A DNA stretch of 64,000 nucleotides, taken from NCBI GenBank assembly GCA_013399875.1, contig VXAZ01003270.1, positions 85,176 through 149,175 of the forward strand, given 5' to 3'. Below, piece by piece: positions 25,334 to 37,822 of the stretch. The notes under the pieces are model-generated. The model worked only from the letters and a program-made list of their open reading frames with translations, ran no database searches and was not told where the DNA came from. The position numbers and the translations under genes were made by a program. Origin of the DNA: Gymnorhina tibicen (lineage: Eukaryota; Chordata; Aves; Passeriformes; Artamidae). Each line of letters starts with the position of its first letter. Position 1 is the stretch's first letter.

Positions 25334-25999
25334 CAAATTTTATTTTTTCTTAATATAAGAACCTGCAGAGATACTGTGTCACATTGCCAACATTTGATTT
25401 CGCTGAATGCTTTTTATTTTACTTATTTCCAAAAATGCTTAGTACCTTACGGGACTGTGCCTTCTATCTCAAAATAATATCAATAAAACTCCTTCAAAAC
25501 AGATCACCTTCCTTGATGACATTTTTCTGTCTTTTATCAAGGAGAAGAGCAACATGTTCTGAGATCCGTGCAGTGAAAGAAGAAATTCTCTTTATTATAG
25601 CAGTCCCTTTTGTTTCCATTATTGAACTAGGATTCCCATCAGTTTACACTGGCGTGTTTATTGTTTCACAGTTAATTCTAAAGTGTTATACTTCATATGA
25701 AACACTAAAGGGATGGAGAAAATTGTAGTCTGCAGAGGGATTTATTTTCTTCAATTTTCTTGACAGGATAGATTTTTTTTCTTCCATTCAATAGGAATAG
25801 CAGAGGTATTCAAGTCCATTCATTAATATTGTCAAATATCACTAAAAAAATGTAGGTAGTATCATATTTTTTCTATTTGTGAATCAGTCATTGGATATTT
25901 ATCATTAATGGCATAAGACAGAGTTTTGTGCTATTTTCTGTCTATATACTTTTCTCTCGTTCCACCTCTTTCCCTCCAGTAAACACATCCAATATAGTC
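25334..25999. other. Non-coding sequence
   Basis: A plus-strand frame is open for about 124 codons (25354-25728), rich in hydrophobic residues. Its reported start codon is TTG and no family is recognisable. I treat it as a chance frame. Confidence 0.55.
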
Positions 26000-26310
26000 A
26001 CTGTATTTTCACAGCCACTGGGAGGAAGTGATGGAAAGAAAAGCCAAATCATGTCCTCACTGTGAACTTTTCCAAATATCCTTAATGCAGCAGTGATAGA
26101 TACCATGAAATCCAGGTGTGGTGAAGTTTTGTATCACCTCCTCCTCTCCATCAAGCTCAAACACTGCTTGTTTGACCTCCAGCTCAGAGAGAAGTTCATT
26201 TATCTTGTTCTTGAGTGTCAGGTTTAGGCTCCAGAAAGCTCACAGTGTAGTCGTTGCAACTTCTAGCTCTTTGTACAGCTACAGTTCTGTTTAGTAGTGA
26301 TCTAGTTCTG
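26000..26310 (-). pseudogene. Possible processed-gene relic with coiled-coil reading
   Basis: On the minus strand, 26239 down to 26060 is open for 60 codons with no ATG, closed by a TGA at 26059-26057. The reading includes LTLKNKINELLSELEVKQAV and then FELDGEEEVIQNF. The hydrophobic/charged spacing is amphipathic and looks like a coiled coil. Upstream in the same frame LYKELEVATTTL is separated only by a stop codon. Downstream, a shift of one frame gives SEDMIWLFFPSLPPSGCENT and then TILDVFTGGKEVERE before a stop. A reading that stays protein-like through isolated stops and a frameshift is what a decayed retrocopy looks like. I do not recognise the parent, and chance is not excluded. Confidence 0.3.
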
Positions 26311-27869
26311 ATTTCCTTGGAACCTGGAAAATCTAATATGTTGTCTTTGCGTGTACACATGTGACTAGTCTAAGGTAGGGCATGTTGGAGTGCTACTGTA
26401 TCTATCAACACTGGTGCCATGTGATACCAGAAGCAAGGTGTTATCAAAAATGGAGTCTTGCCTTTAAACCAAAAAAAGGGAAGCTTGTCTATTCAATTGG
26501 AATGCACTTCTTGTAGGAGTCAAGATCCTCAGAACAGGTCATTGTGTAAATTCCAGTGAATGCAGGAATTTTTACAAAATGACTGAAGCTTATTTCTTCA
26601 GACTGGCAGCACAAAAGGAAGGTTTGGAAGTTTTAGAAACATAGTCTTCTATATAAATAAAAAGATACTAAAAAAATATTTGTAGACATGGCACCATGAG
26701 CATATTTTCATAAACGTTCAGAATACCTCAGCATCAAATGCATCAACATTGTTATCTAAAAGCTTGTATGGTTCTCTTGCTTATGGATGACTGATAAGAG
26801 CAGTTCCCATTTCCAGTTAAATCAGTTACAAATCTCCTTTTAGTTTCAGTGGGATATGGATCATGTCCACAGTGCACCATGTCATGAAACTTTTATTATA
26901 ATTCCATACCCGTTGTTGAGTTCAAATATGTGATTTACAAAAGTGCAAGCTGCAGCAAAGTCTCCATCTTTGTCTCTCTAAAAACATTAACAAATACCTT
27001 TAGGTACCCAACAGGTGTTCTAAGCTGAATAAAATCCTAACTCTCAGTTTCATATGATAAAAACTACTGATACTTATGTTCAGGTCTCCTGAGTATGAAA
27101 CAAAAGTAAGTTACAAGTACCTCTGTAACTGCTGAGGCATCATTCAATTCTTACTTGCAACATCTGTAAAAATATAAAAATAACTGAATCTGTGGAATAG
27201 AGAAAAAAAAAAGATATAGCTCTCTCCTGAGAACTCAGAGAAAATACAACTACAAAATACACAAAAGATAAATGTTTATAAGGGTAAGGAACTGTATTAG
27301 ACGACAGAAGTCTTCTTGAGCTTCTAAAATACACAGCTGGTTGCACTGCAACCGTGCATGTAGAATAGATCTTTGTTTTCATTTATAAGATAACTGTATT
27401 ACTATTAAATAGCTGTAATTAAGATATTACAACTAAATTAGTTCTTAAAAATGAGGATAAGGAACACTGCTCCTTTGTGTCTTTTGTGAGCTCACCTTCC
27501 CAGTACGTTGTGAGTCCATAATAATGTATAAAATTATTACTGATGTGCTCTAGAAGCAAGAAATCGTCAAGGAAACATACCTTGTAGGATTTCCATGGTT
27601 ATGGTAAAAATGTCGGAATTGTTTAGGAGTAAATTAATTAATTCAAGTCTATGTCATCAATTAGAAAAAACGTTCTCTGTGTTGTTAGTTTTGTTCTCAA
27701 ATACAGATGGTTGAGAAATCCTTGGCAAAACAGCTTTGTTTCAAAAATCAGCTCTGTTGAAAATGAAACTGACTAATTTTGACAGGATAAAATTTTAATC
27801 TGAGGAAAGTTAAAAAAGAATCATTTAAGCTTTTCTGGTTTGTTATTAAAATTCTGTAAGGACTTACAG
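26311..27869. other. Non-coding sequence
   Basis: Nothing recognisable. The minus-strand frame at 27140-27382 (80 codons) has no domain. Confidence 0.6.
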
Positions 27870-28650
27870 AGCACGGCTGCCTGTCCCAAACACTGTTTAG
27901 GCCAGAGAAGGACTTTGCTGTGAGATAAGCACAGAATGGAGCGACAGGAGGGTGCTAACTCCAGGCCTGGTAGAGGCAAGGTGTGGCTGGCACATTCTGG
28001 TAGTGCATCCAGACAAAAATACCCACTGGCAAAATGTGTAGGGAAGAAACTGCTCATACACTTAGTCAAGGAAAGATCACCCCAAGTTATGGGACAGGTG
28101 GCATCTGTGACCCCAAACACCATGGAACCCTGTCCCCTCCCCCATTATGCCACCATGGATAAGCCCCCACACTAGAGATAAGATAAAGGTGGTATTATTG
28201 TCTGGGTGTTATCTCAGACCCAGGGGGAACTTAACAAACCTGGGGGAGAAGAATGTATCGCTGATAATGGACACAAAGAACGCAGAATTTAAGAGCCACA
28301 AGGAAAGGTAACTCAGCAACTGTGCTCAAATCAGCTTTGCTAAAATGTATAAATCAGGAAAAGTTTTGAATGACCTCAGGACCCCTGCCACCAAGAAGCC
28401 CACGGTGAAGAAAGACCAACAGGACACTGCTGGATCCACGGATTGTGGCTATCTTCAGCTTGATCTCTCTCTTTCTCTTCTCCATCTTTTCTATTTCTTT
28501 CTATATCTCTCTACCTCAGAACCATTGTTATATAAAATCTGTGTTATGGACTTTGGCATGTCTTCTTGTTTGCACCTTAATTCAGGCAGAGGCATCCCTC
28601 ACTACTGCATCTTAAATACAGACCAGCTTTTGTATGTTAATAATCACCCT
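27870..28650 (+). mobile_element. Probable retroviral solo LTR or LTR-like repeat
   Basis: A distinct block with higher GC than its flanks has an LTR-like layout on the plus strand. A G/C-richer U3-like part (27870-28250) is followed by a TTTAAG element near 28287, then aggacactgctggatccacg (28421-28440), a long pyrimidine tract of TCTC/TTTC type (about 28464-28515), and ttatataaaatctgtg (28529-28544). Similar CT-rich tracts and boxes occur in bird endogenous-retrovirus LTRs. I could not define TG...CA ends or a target-site duplication, so the boundaries are soft. The 143-codon frame at 28345-28776 crosses this layout and is not a gene. Confidence 0.42.
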
Positions 28651-29180
28651 TCATTTTTTTCTCTTGTTGCATTTCAGCCTTTACAGAAAAGTATGACTTT
28701 TTTTGTAACTATATGTATACAATATTATACAGATTACATAAATATTATAATGTGGTCTGATACCAAGCCAGAATAATTGACTTTATTGAAACACAAAAAA
28801 ATTCAAAAGTTCCACACTGGAAACAAATTGCAGAAAAGTCTGCTGAGAACTTCATATCACATAAAAATGCCACATTCTTCCATCAAACAAAAATTCCAAA
28901 TACTACCAGTCTTGGTAGAGCTTCCATAAAACTTGTTATATGACTGAATCAACAGCATGGTTTCTGTGATTCTTTTAAATGCAAAATAATGCAAAGGATT
29001 TAACAAAATAAAACATTGTGTTATTCTTGAATAAACTGACATGATCTTAAGATACTAACAAGTGATATTACAAGCATAATGGAGAAAGCATAGGCATATG
29101 AAGAAGGATTAGGACCCAAAGAAAACATCATCACCAGTGGCTTTAAAATAACTGGTGAAGAGGCTTATTTTAAGCAATAT

Positions 29181-29228
29181 AATCATTGAATTGTTAAGGC
29201 TGGAAAAAGCCTGTAATTCTTGGAGCTT
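29181..29228 (-). mobile_element. Possible CR1 LINE 3' tail
   Basis: The bases aatcattgaattgttaaggc, then tggaaaaagcctgtaattct, resemble the reverse complement of the CR1 end (usual form atcatagaatcattaaggt, then tggaaaagacctctaagatc). The match is under 50 bases and diverged, so the call is tentative. Confidence 0.45.
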
Positions 29229-32200
29229 TTTTTGCTTTTGGTGAAAACAAATACATTGGCTAAGAGAACAGAATTGGACTAGTAGGCAGCAGCAGTATCA
29301 CTAGTATTACTAGTATTGGTGCAGCTCTTGCATTGCCCTCTCCATTACAAATCACAGCTTGAGAAAAATTTTAAGAGCTTCTTACAAATTAGGTTTCTAC
29401 TATGGAAAGAAGTTTGTATTCATGAATGCCTACTAACTGTTACACTGCATTAAGTGTGCTACCGACACTCAAGTGTAGTTTATCCAACAGGAACCTAGTT
29501 CATATTCTCCAAGCCTGCTCCGGGGTGTGACTCAAAGCAGAGTTAAGGAGAATGATAAGGAGATTCAGTTAAAATGTGCACTCTATTCTTGAATTAAAAT
29601 GCTGCTGCAGACACATCCTCAGCCCCTGGGACAGCTACAGTCCAGACAAAACTCAGCAGTGATTTGCAGAGAAGTTCAGGGTATGGTCAGGTTTTTTGTC
29701 TCTCAGCATATACATAGGAAGAGCGACAGGGCTGCATAGCCCATAACAAGGGGGAGTTAAGTTCAGATGCTACCAGAAAAAAGCATATCAGCTTTTCTGC
29801 ATATCTAACACTCGGTTCTGAGCATATAAAAAGCTTTCTATATTTCTCTCTGCTTGCCGAATCATTTACTGCCGAAATATGCTTCTGAGAGATCAACAGC
29901 TGTGAGCATGGTGAGATAAAGTATGACAATGACAGAATATCTATCAGCAATGATGGAGCAGTGAACTGGCTGAATTCCAGCAATTCTGGGATTTTAGGAA
30001 TAGTCATGAGGTGTATCCATCCTACACCACACCGAGATGAGAGCATTTGCTCATTTTCTTCTGGTGTCTAAACCAGACAGGTGTTGAATAACAAAAAATT
30101 TTACTCTTACTTACAGAAAATACATAAAATGTTAAAAACCTTGTTTGTTTTGAATAAAAAAATAAATGGTAGCATTATTTTCTTCCTGGCAGATCTTAAT
30201 CTTTTGTTGTTTTTATGCTGCCTGTCTCATTAAGACTTCAACAGTCCATACGAAAATTTAGTGTATGTTTTCTTTCCAGTTATATCAACAGGTATTGAAA
30301 AGTTGCTGATCATTCACTGAAAACTTGTATCAGAGTAGATGGGTAGTTATATATGGAAATTTTTTTCTGATCTGCAAAGAATGCATATTAACATTTTAAA
30401 ATATGCACATTATTTCAAGCATGTTGTACAAATATCTTCTCAAAGACTGCACCATCTGGTAAAGACAACCATAACTTTCTTCTTTTTATTATAAAAATAT
30501 ATGCATACATGTAAGTAAAAAAAATGTAACTATAGGCATATACATATTTTAGAGCTTGTTCTGTTGCTATAAAGAAGGAAGGATTTTCAAAAAACTTTAA
30601 GAGAATGTTAAAACAAATCTCTTCATTTTATAGATATGTTACTGGAGATGCTGATAAGAATGTGAATTATTCATAACCCAGAACTGTCATAAGTTAACTC
30701 TAAATACCTGAAGGGATATCTACTCAAAGCAGATAGTTTTGGCGTGTGCACATTTCAGCATGACGTTACCAAGAATCGTAGTTTTGAATGGTAAATTGCC
30801 TAAGATGCTATATTTGGTGTAGGAGAATCTTGAAGTGCTTCTCATGAAGAAAGAGTTTGACCAGAATAAAAGGGAAAAAGTGGTGCTTCTATCATTTGCA
30901 TAGATAAAAGACCATGAGAACAGTCAGAGAAAGGAAATTGTTGGAGGAGACTTCATAGTAAGACAGGCAGAATGATATAACAAAAGGTCATTATGCCAGT
31001 CTAACTTTAATATCAGTATCCAATGATATACAAATCCTAGGTAATCCTACTATGGTCAACTATTTTATTGCTCTTGCCATTTAAAATTTCATTTAATTAT
31101 TTGTTTCCTGAAAAACACTTATAAAATATGAAAAAAAACCCAAACCCACATTTGTGATGAGGCATTAATAAAATGCTTTGAAAAATTAATTTTAAAAAAC
31201 TGTCCCAGAAGAGTACTTTTTTAATTTTAATGATAATATTTTGTTTTCTTGATTCAGAATGTTGGATTTTTTGTTTAAAAACCCATGTTTAGTAAAGCAT
31301 ATTCTAAAAGGTTAAGCCATAATATTTTCTATTACAGTTGAATGAAAAATATAGGGTATGAAAATTCTGATAGTTTAAGTAATTTTATTTTTCTTCATGT
31401 GTTTTGTACAATTAATCATTTCAGGTTGGCAGTCAAGTAGTTTCTTTGGTCCTCAATATTTTCAGAGGATAAGCATTTTTTAAATCTAGTTCAATAGAGG
31501 TTTTAATTTTATAGGGACCATCACCTCAAAGGATAAGTTACAGTGTAGTAATATTAAGGTAGCAAAGCTCTTCTCCCAGAGGCACTACAACATAAACTGC
31601 TATGGTAGAAGGTGGCAAATGACAAAAAAAATATGGTCTGTTTTGCAAATGACGAAGCCATGGCAGTGGAAAAAAGTTTTAGACACTTTTTCAAAGAGGG
31701 AGAATCATGCCTGGGGTATTTAAAATGCCAAGTGTTGCAAGTCTGTCCTCTGAGGATGGAAGTGTTCATTCTACACAGAAATGAGAGAATCAGCTTAAGT
31801 TAGTGAACACAATGGAAATCCTTTCCTTCTCTACCACCGTCTCCTGCTGAGGCCAAAAGGAGAACAGTCTGGTCAAAAGCTTAGCCGAATGTCAGTTCAT
31901 TCCGGCTCTCAGTAAGTATGCTTGTACTTCGTAATAATTAAAATTTCTGTTTAAAAAGAGTATATAGTAAAATGTATGATACTGCCCATTTCTTTAAACT
32001 TGTCAATGGTCATCTCAGGACTGGGAAAATTTCTGTATTTTGGGGAAAAATCATGGCTTCTCTTCCTTGTATAACCAACCGTCTTGCTTTATTCTGGTCA
32101 GTAGTGTTGTTCTAATTTACATTAATGAGTATTTATAGCTAAAAAATCTTTTAATAAGAACTTCACCCAAGTAAGGTGGATATTCTTCTCACTTAACTGC

Positions 32201-32992
32201 ACACTTTTAACTCTATTCATTTATATCCTTGCAGGTAACACTAGGCTCCCTTTCTAAAGAAGAGAAAAAAAACAGTTTTTAGGACACATCTAATTTGGTG
32301 TCACTATCTGCCTTAAAGTGAGACGAATGATGCTCTAGAAATATATGTAGGACAAGTCTAGGGAAACTACCCTAGATGCAGACATCCACGATGTACATGT
32401 CTTCTTTTGTTAGATTGTCTTCTTCTGTAGATACATAGCTATATAACAGAAATATTTGATATTCATGTGGCAAGGAACCTGTTGGATATTTGCAAAAAAG
32501 ACAAAAAATAAACAGCTTATCTTTCTTACAAGTGTTGGACAACACAGAGGTGTATTGTGGAGAAATCAGTGCCACTTTCAAACAAAGTAGACCAATGAGT
32601 TTTGAGTCCATCTGCTTATCACTTGAGCTTTATATTTTGATCTCATGCAACAATGGGCCAGAACTAAATAACCTTTTAGTTCAGGACTTGTCTTGCCCTC
32701 AGTTTTGTATTACTTTACCATCATAGATAGCATTTGCAAATGTAAGGCACATGAGTTGTGTTGTTCTAAACCTTTGAAAGACTGCTGCTTCCTTATAAGG
32801 TATTGAGAAAATAAGGTCTTTATTTTTATATCACTTAGCTACAGTGCAGAAGTTCACTCCCATGTCTCAGTGATTATGCCATGCGTAACCAAAACCAAAT
32901 ATATTTAACTCCAGCTCCCTTTGCTAGAGAAGCGTTTATGGTTTTTTCAGTGCCTATTCCTAAAGAAAGGTCATTTCTGCGGAAAATAAAAC

Positions 32993-33030
32993 TGTTTCTG
33001 CCTAGAGACAGTGTTTCTGCCTAGAGACGG
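32993..33030 (+). repeat. 19-base tandem duplication
   Basis: Two adjacent 19-base copies (tgtttctgcctagagacag and tgtttctgcctagagacgg) differ at one position. This looks like a local slippage duplication. Confidence 0.9.
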
Positions 33031-34249
33031 TGCAGAAGTTAACAAGTAAACACACTATCCTGTTTCTGAGTGCAATAGGTTGTGTTCTACTATAATTTAA
33101 ATTAAATTTATAAGTGTAAAGCCTCAGCTATTTGCAAAGAACGAAGTAGGGTGGAATCATATGGCATTCCTAAAAAGAAAATCTAGTATTAAAAAAAAAA
33201 ATCAAAAATCATCTTTCTGAAATACATATAAAATATCCACCTATTTCTTTACTGGTTTGTGTAGCCATGTGTCTGTTTGAGACTTTGTAATTCATGACAA
33301 TGGATGAACATACTCAGGTGATTCAAAGAAGTCTACAAAGGCAGCATTTTCAAATTTATTCTACTTTATCATAAGACTGAAACTAAATGATAAAAAGCAT
33401 CAAAAGGATCATTTTTCAGAAGTGTAAAGTAACAGTAAATAACACATTACAAAAGAACACATTTTTGCTATTGACCGGCTTTGATTGTCATCTTTGTAAG
33501 TTTATGCACCAAGAAAACAACTATTTGAAGAATTCTTATGGGAGCAATGTATATTAAGAACATAGTTAAAGTTATCACCTTTTTGCCCCACACATTGAAT
33601 CTCATACCATTTCTTAACAGGGTACCCTTAAGTGCACCATATATAAATAATGATAAAATATTAAAGATTATATTACTGTTGTAGCTACAACTATAAAAAT
33701 AAATAATAATTGCATGCCTTAATTATAATCTGATGTGTCAAAAGCTGTATGTATTGCTGCCATACAAAGTAATGTAATTTCTCTGCAGTCACATGCACGA
33801 ATTTTAGCAGTAGATTTAGCAGTAGTGAGGGACATTAACATGAGTGAGTTTAATTTGTTTTTCTTTTATTTGATTATTCAGATTTTGTGTATATTCTATA
33901 ATACATTTCTTCAGTAGTGCCTTTGTCCAACTGCTCTTTCTTATTCATTAAAGAAAGGCAGATGTGGAAAATTTTGCTGTCTAATTGTTAGCAAAATTTA
34001 TTTTCATTTTCTTCAGTAGAGTTGTGTTGGTTTTCATCAAATAAAAACTTGCCCACAGAATGAGAAGTTACATTGTAACACAAAGAAGCACTTATCTTGA
34101 GAAAGTAATTTAAAATAATTTTTAATCTGGTGTCCTAAGGTAGTGTTTCCTCAGTATAATAGACAAAGTAAAATCAAACCCGATCTTGTTTGTAAATAAA
34201 GGTATATTATGTCAGAGTAGTTTAGTCCATTGTATCTGTTCTGTGATAA

Positions 34250-34682
34250 TGTCCTGGTTCCAGCCAGGATGGGATTAATTTTTCTGCAGAAGTCAGGAGG
34301 GGGCATGTCCAGGGTCTGGATGTTATTCTATACGACCTCATGTCATTGCCAGGGGTGGTAGGAAGGGACTCTCTCTGTCCCTTCTGGGAAAAAGGGTTCC
34401 TTCCAGGTGATAAAAACTGGCATATGGAGTGGTCTAGTATTTATTTATTGTCAGGGGCTTTCAGTGTAAATAGTTTCTTTTTTCTTATACGTTTTGTTAT
34501 TAATATTGTTGCTGTTACTGTTTGTTTGCTTACCTTATTGCTGTTTCCAGTAAATTTTTCTTATCTCAATCTGTAATCTTTGCTTTTTATGGTTCCAATT
34601 GAAGGGGGCAGGAAGGGAAAGCAGCACATGGCCTTTTTAGTGGGTGTATTAAATTGGAGAATACCATTCCTAAACCATGACA
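34250..34682 (+). mobile_element. Avian endogenous retrovirus solo LTR
   Basis: The element starts TGTCCTGGTTCCAGCCAGGA and ends TAAACCATGACA, so the termini form an imperfect inverted repeat (TGTCCTGG/CCATGACA). It is 433 bases long. U3-to-R features are in order on the plus strand: a TATA-like gataaaaac at 34409-34417, a TTTATT-rich middle, a variant polyadenylation signal AGTAAA at 34549-34554, and a U5-like GC-richer end. This TGTCCTGG-type end is typical of abundant bird LTR families; I cannot choose between ERVL- and ERVK-type by eye. No viral coding region is adjacent, so this is a solo LTR left by LTR-LTR recombination. Immediate flanks (gataa before, aatag after) do not form a clean target duplication. 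The plus-strand frame at 34340-34576 lies inside the LTR and is not a gene. Confidence 0.92.
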
Positions 34683-37600
34683 AATAGATAAACACAGGTT
34701 CCATGATAGTCCTCATCAGATGCTCAAAATTTACAATGAGTCCAAGAGAACATTTTGAAATAGTATTCTTTTTATTAGCAATGACTGAATATAAATAATA
34801 GGAGGTGTTTGAATTAAAAGGGTTGGATAAAAAGACAGAATAGAGATCATTAGGACAAAATTACCTGCAAAACAGAAAATACCACAAACAAGCACAATGG
34901 TCTGAGGTTTTAATGAGAGGTCAAAGCCTGGAGGTATCAGTCATTGAGGTATTTTCAAAGAATATCATAAAAGAGATTTCTGTAAAGACACAGCCTAGTC
35001 CAACACACATAAACCTAACAAATACCCTGGTGTGGAAGAAAAATGAATAAAGGTTAAACACATTGAATTCTCAAATCCCAGATCATGACCAAGACAAAAT
35101 AGAAGTTTCAAAGACCTATTAGCATTTCAGACATACTCCTTTTTCAAACTTTTTTTTGTAAAATTAGCTTACCTACAAAACAAATAGAAAAATTCTTTTC
35201 ACATTCCCCAGTTCATATACTGCTGACACTATGCTGCTGAATGCACACCAGTTGTTCTTCTAAATTGTGTTAATAATTGTTTAAAAGAGAAGTCTTACTT
35301 TAATTAGGAAGTGATTCATACGACCTCATTGCACAAAATGTCCCACAGAACATATTTTTGGAAAAAAATAACTTTGCATTTTGCTGTGTAATCAATCAGG
35401 AAAATCACATCACATGCTTAATATATGTTAGCAAAAAACCCCTAATTTATTTATTTATTTTAGGAATACTTCAAGTTTGTTGGGTTTTTTTCCCCCATAG
35501 CCTTGCACCATTCACTTTTGTTGAAAATGAGGATAAACAAGATACTGGGATTTCCTTCTACACATACATGATTTTGAGTCTAAATTCCATTTTCAAGAAT
35601 TAAAAGATACTTTTGCAAATTACTGTAAGGTAACACATAATTACATTTCAACTACTCAGTGGTATTTTCCAAGTGCCTTTCCTACAGCATCCCATACAGT
35701 ATGTGAGGTAATGTGATGTAGCTTACATTGATAAAAGAGCAATGACACCGAACTTTTAATGGGCAATACAAATCATATTTCCATGGAAACTTGCTGTGAA
35801 ACACATCATGTGTAATAGCTACTTACTGTCTGGGAACTACTTATTTGTCAAAACTCTTAGGTTCTTAAATGCCCACAACGCATGACCCTTTTAAACTACC
35901 TACAGTAAAATTTAGCAAATATAAATAATAAATCTATCAAGTCTAGGTTTATTATTTTTTTTTAAACAGATCAAGAAGTTAAAAGCCTGTCTCTTCCTTA
36001 CTTCAATGAAATATGACAAATAATGGGAAATAAAAGCAACGGACTCCGATTAATCATTAATACACTAAGGGGCTGTTGCAAGTGATCTTAAACCCATAAG
36101 AAATGACATTTCTTTTACTGTAAGGTAAATGTGAATGTAGCTCTAGATTTAAAGAGTTTGAGTTTTCACTATGTCAAACATGTAGAGGGGAATGGAATGA
36201 AATGAGTTCTGGAGATGGCTAAGCACACTCCAGAGGTTGCCTCCTGTTGTAGGAAGCTATCACTAGATTTTAAAAAAAAACCCAACCCAACTTACAAAGA
36301 AACAGTCCAAAAGAGCTTCTGTGTTTGGCACACACAATATGGATTTTTCCATCTTGAATAATAATAATCAAAACTCATGCTCTGAGCCATGTTTGCATCC
36401 TGATTCATGCCGTCCTTACAGCTAATGAACCTCACCTTGAAAAAACAAACTTATGCACGTGATAAATGAGTATTTCTATAAATCAATTTAGAATCCTATT
36501 AACATTTTTACTGACTTGATAAATCTGTCCCTCAGAAGCCCTTGTCCTGCTGAAACTCATTCAACATTTTCAGTGAGCTTCTTGTAACAGGTGTCAGGGG
36601 TGGAGTTAAATAGCCTCCGAGGTTAAATACCTACATTCAAACCTAAGTGGCAAGTCTTTCTTAAGGGGAACAAAGACAAATATCTTTGCAATTTGAGCTT
36701 CAAGCACTCAGATATGTAAATTACTTCTTGGGGAAAACAAACAGACAAGAAATTCTCCTGGAAAGGCTGCATGTGTCCATATTGACTTTTACACTAGTTT
36801 ATCGCTGAGATAAACTGATGACAGTTTTCATGTTCAAATACAAGCAAAACTTGCAAGTGATTTCAAAAAATTCTTAAATAAATAATCAGTGAAGATTCTC
36901 ACTGTATTGCAAAACAGAGTGAAAGCAGAAGTGGAGATAATAGTAAAATCCTGTGCAAAGCAACTCCGTGCATACTGAGAAATGTAAAAGGGAGGGATCA
37001 TCAATAAGAGCAATGCAACTACATCTAACTGAAGCATGACATAAGAATATTAAAATATTAAAATGGAAAGTCTTTTATAGCCAGTGGGTCTTTAAACCCA
37101 AATACTGAAACTGAAAGGTGAAAATCTGAGGGCAGCAAGAGCTCCAACTCAGAAATTGCAACTGAAGAAAGACAACCCAGAGGCAACATTCATTCAAACC
37201 CTGATGATCAGTCTGAAAGAATAGAGCCTGAGGGCAAAAAACATTCAGGCCCTTGCAGTAAATTTGAAAGGAGAGAGTTTTAGGACAGGAATTGCACAGG
37301 CCTTAACAACGAGCTGGGATGGAGAGATCTCCAGGACAGCCCCCAGTCAGGACCTGGGACTGGAAAAGTAAGGAGTTAGCAGGGGAATATGTGCATCCCA
37401 GAGTCTCTGATAATGATCTTCACTGAATCTCTTATATTCTGGCCATTATCAAATACTGAATTTAAATTAAAGCATGGCATCGCATACTAAAGGAGAAAAA
37501 CCAGGAGAGGCATCACAGATAGTCCAAGACTGAAGCTGCATCCTTCAGTGTGCAAATCCAAGCTATCAAGTCACATTAACAAAACTGACTAGTCAAAGAG

Positions 37601-37783
37601 CTTGCCTAATGTGCATTATGTCTCATCAAATGTCATCATTTTTTCAGGATATTCAAAACTCTACAGTAAAATTTAACAAAGGTGACTTTCTCTGCACAGT
37701 ACGTGGGCTGTATAACTGCATTTGCTTTATTTTGTCTTACTAGTATATACTATGTGGTTATCTATGCTCATAAATTTAAAGGG

Positions 37784-37822
37784 AAAAATAAATAAATAAA
37801 TAAAAAAATGAATAAATAAATA
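37784..37822 (+). repeat. (AAAT)n tetranucleotide repeat
   Basis: An AAAT/TAAA run (aaaaataaataaataaataa) is interrupted by an A7 stretch and one TG. It is a common microsatellite type. Confidence 0.9.

Larger units (their letters stand above)
28651..34249. other. Non-coding AT-rich sequence
   Basis: No gene recognised over 5.6 kb. It contains a probable CR1 tail (29181-29228) and a 19-base tandem duplication (32993-33030), both listed separately. Several A-rich and TA-rich runs occur (for example 30490-30530). Confidence 0.6.

Noticed and set aside
25354..25728. About 124-codon plus-strand hydrophobic frame as a membrane protein
   Set aside because: The reported start is TTG, there is no signal or domain pattern, and the length is compatible with chance in six frames over 64 kb.
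28345..28776. 143-codon plus-strand open frame as a gene
   Set aside because: It runs through the CT tract and tail of the LTR-like block. The residues reflect simple sequence (SLSLLHLFYFF), not a protein family.
34340..34576. 78-codon frame inside the 34-kb LTR
   Set aside because: It lies wholly within U3/R of a solo LTR and has no relation to a retroviral protein.
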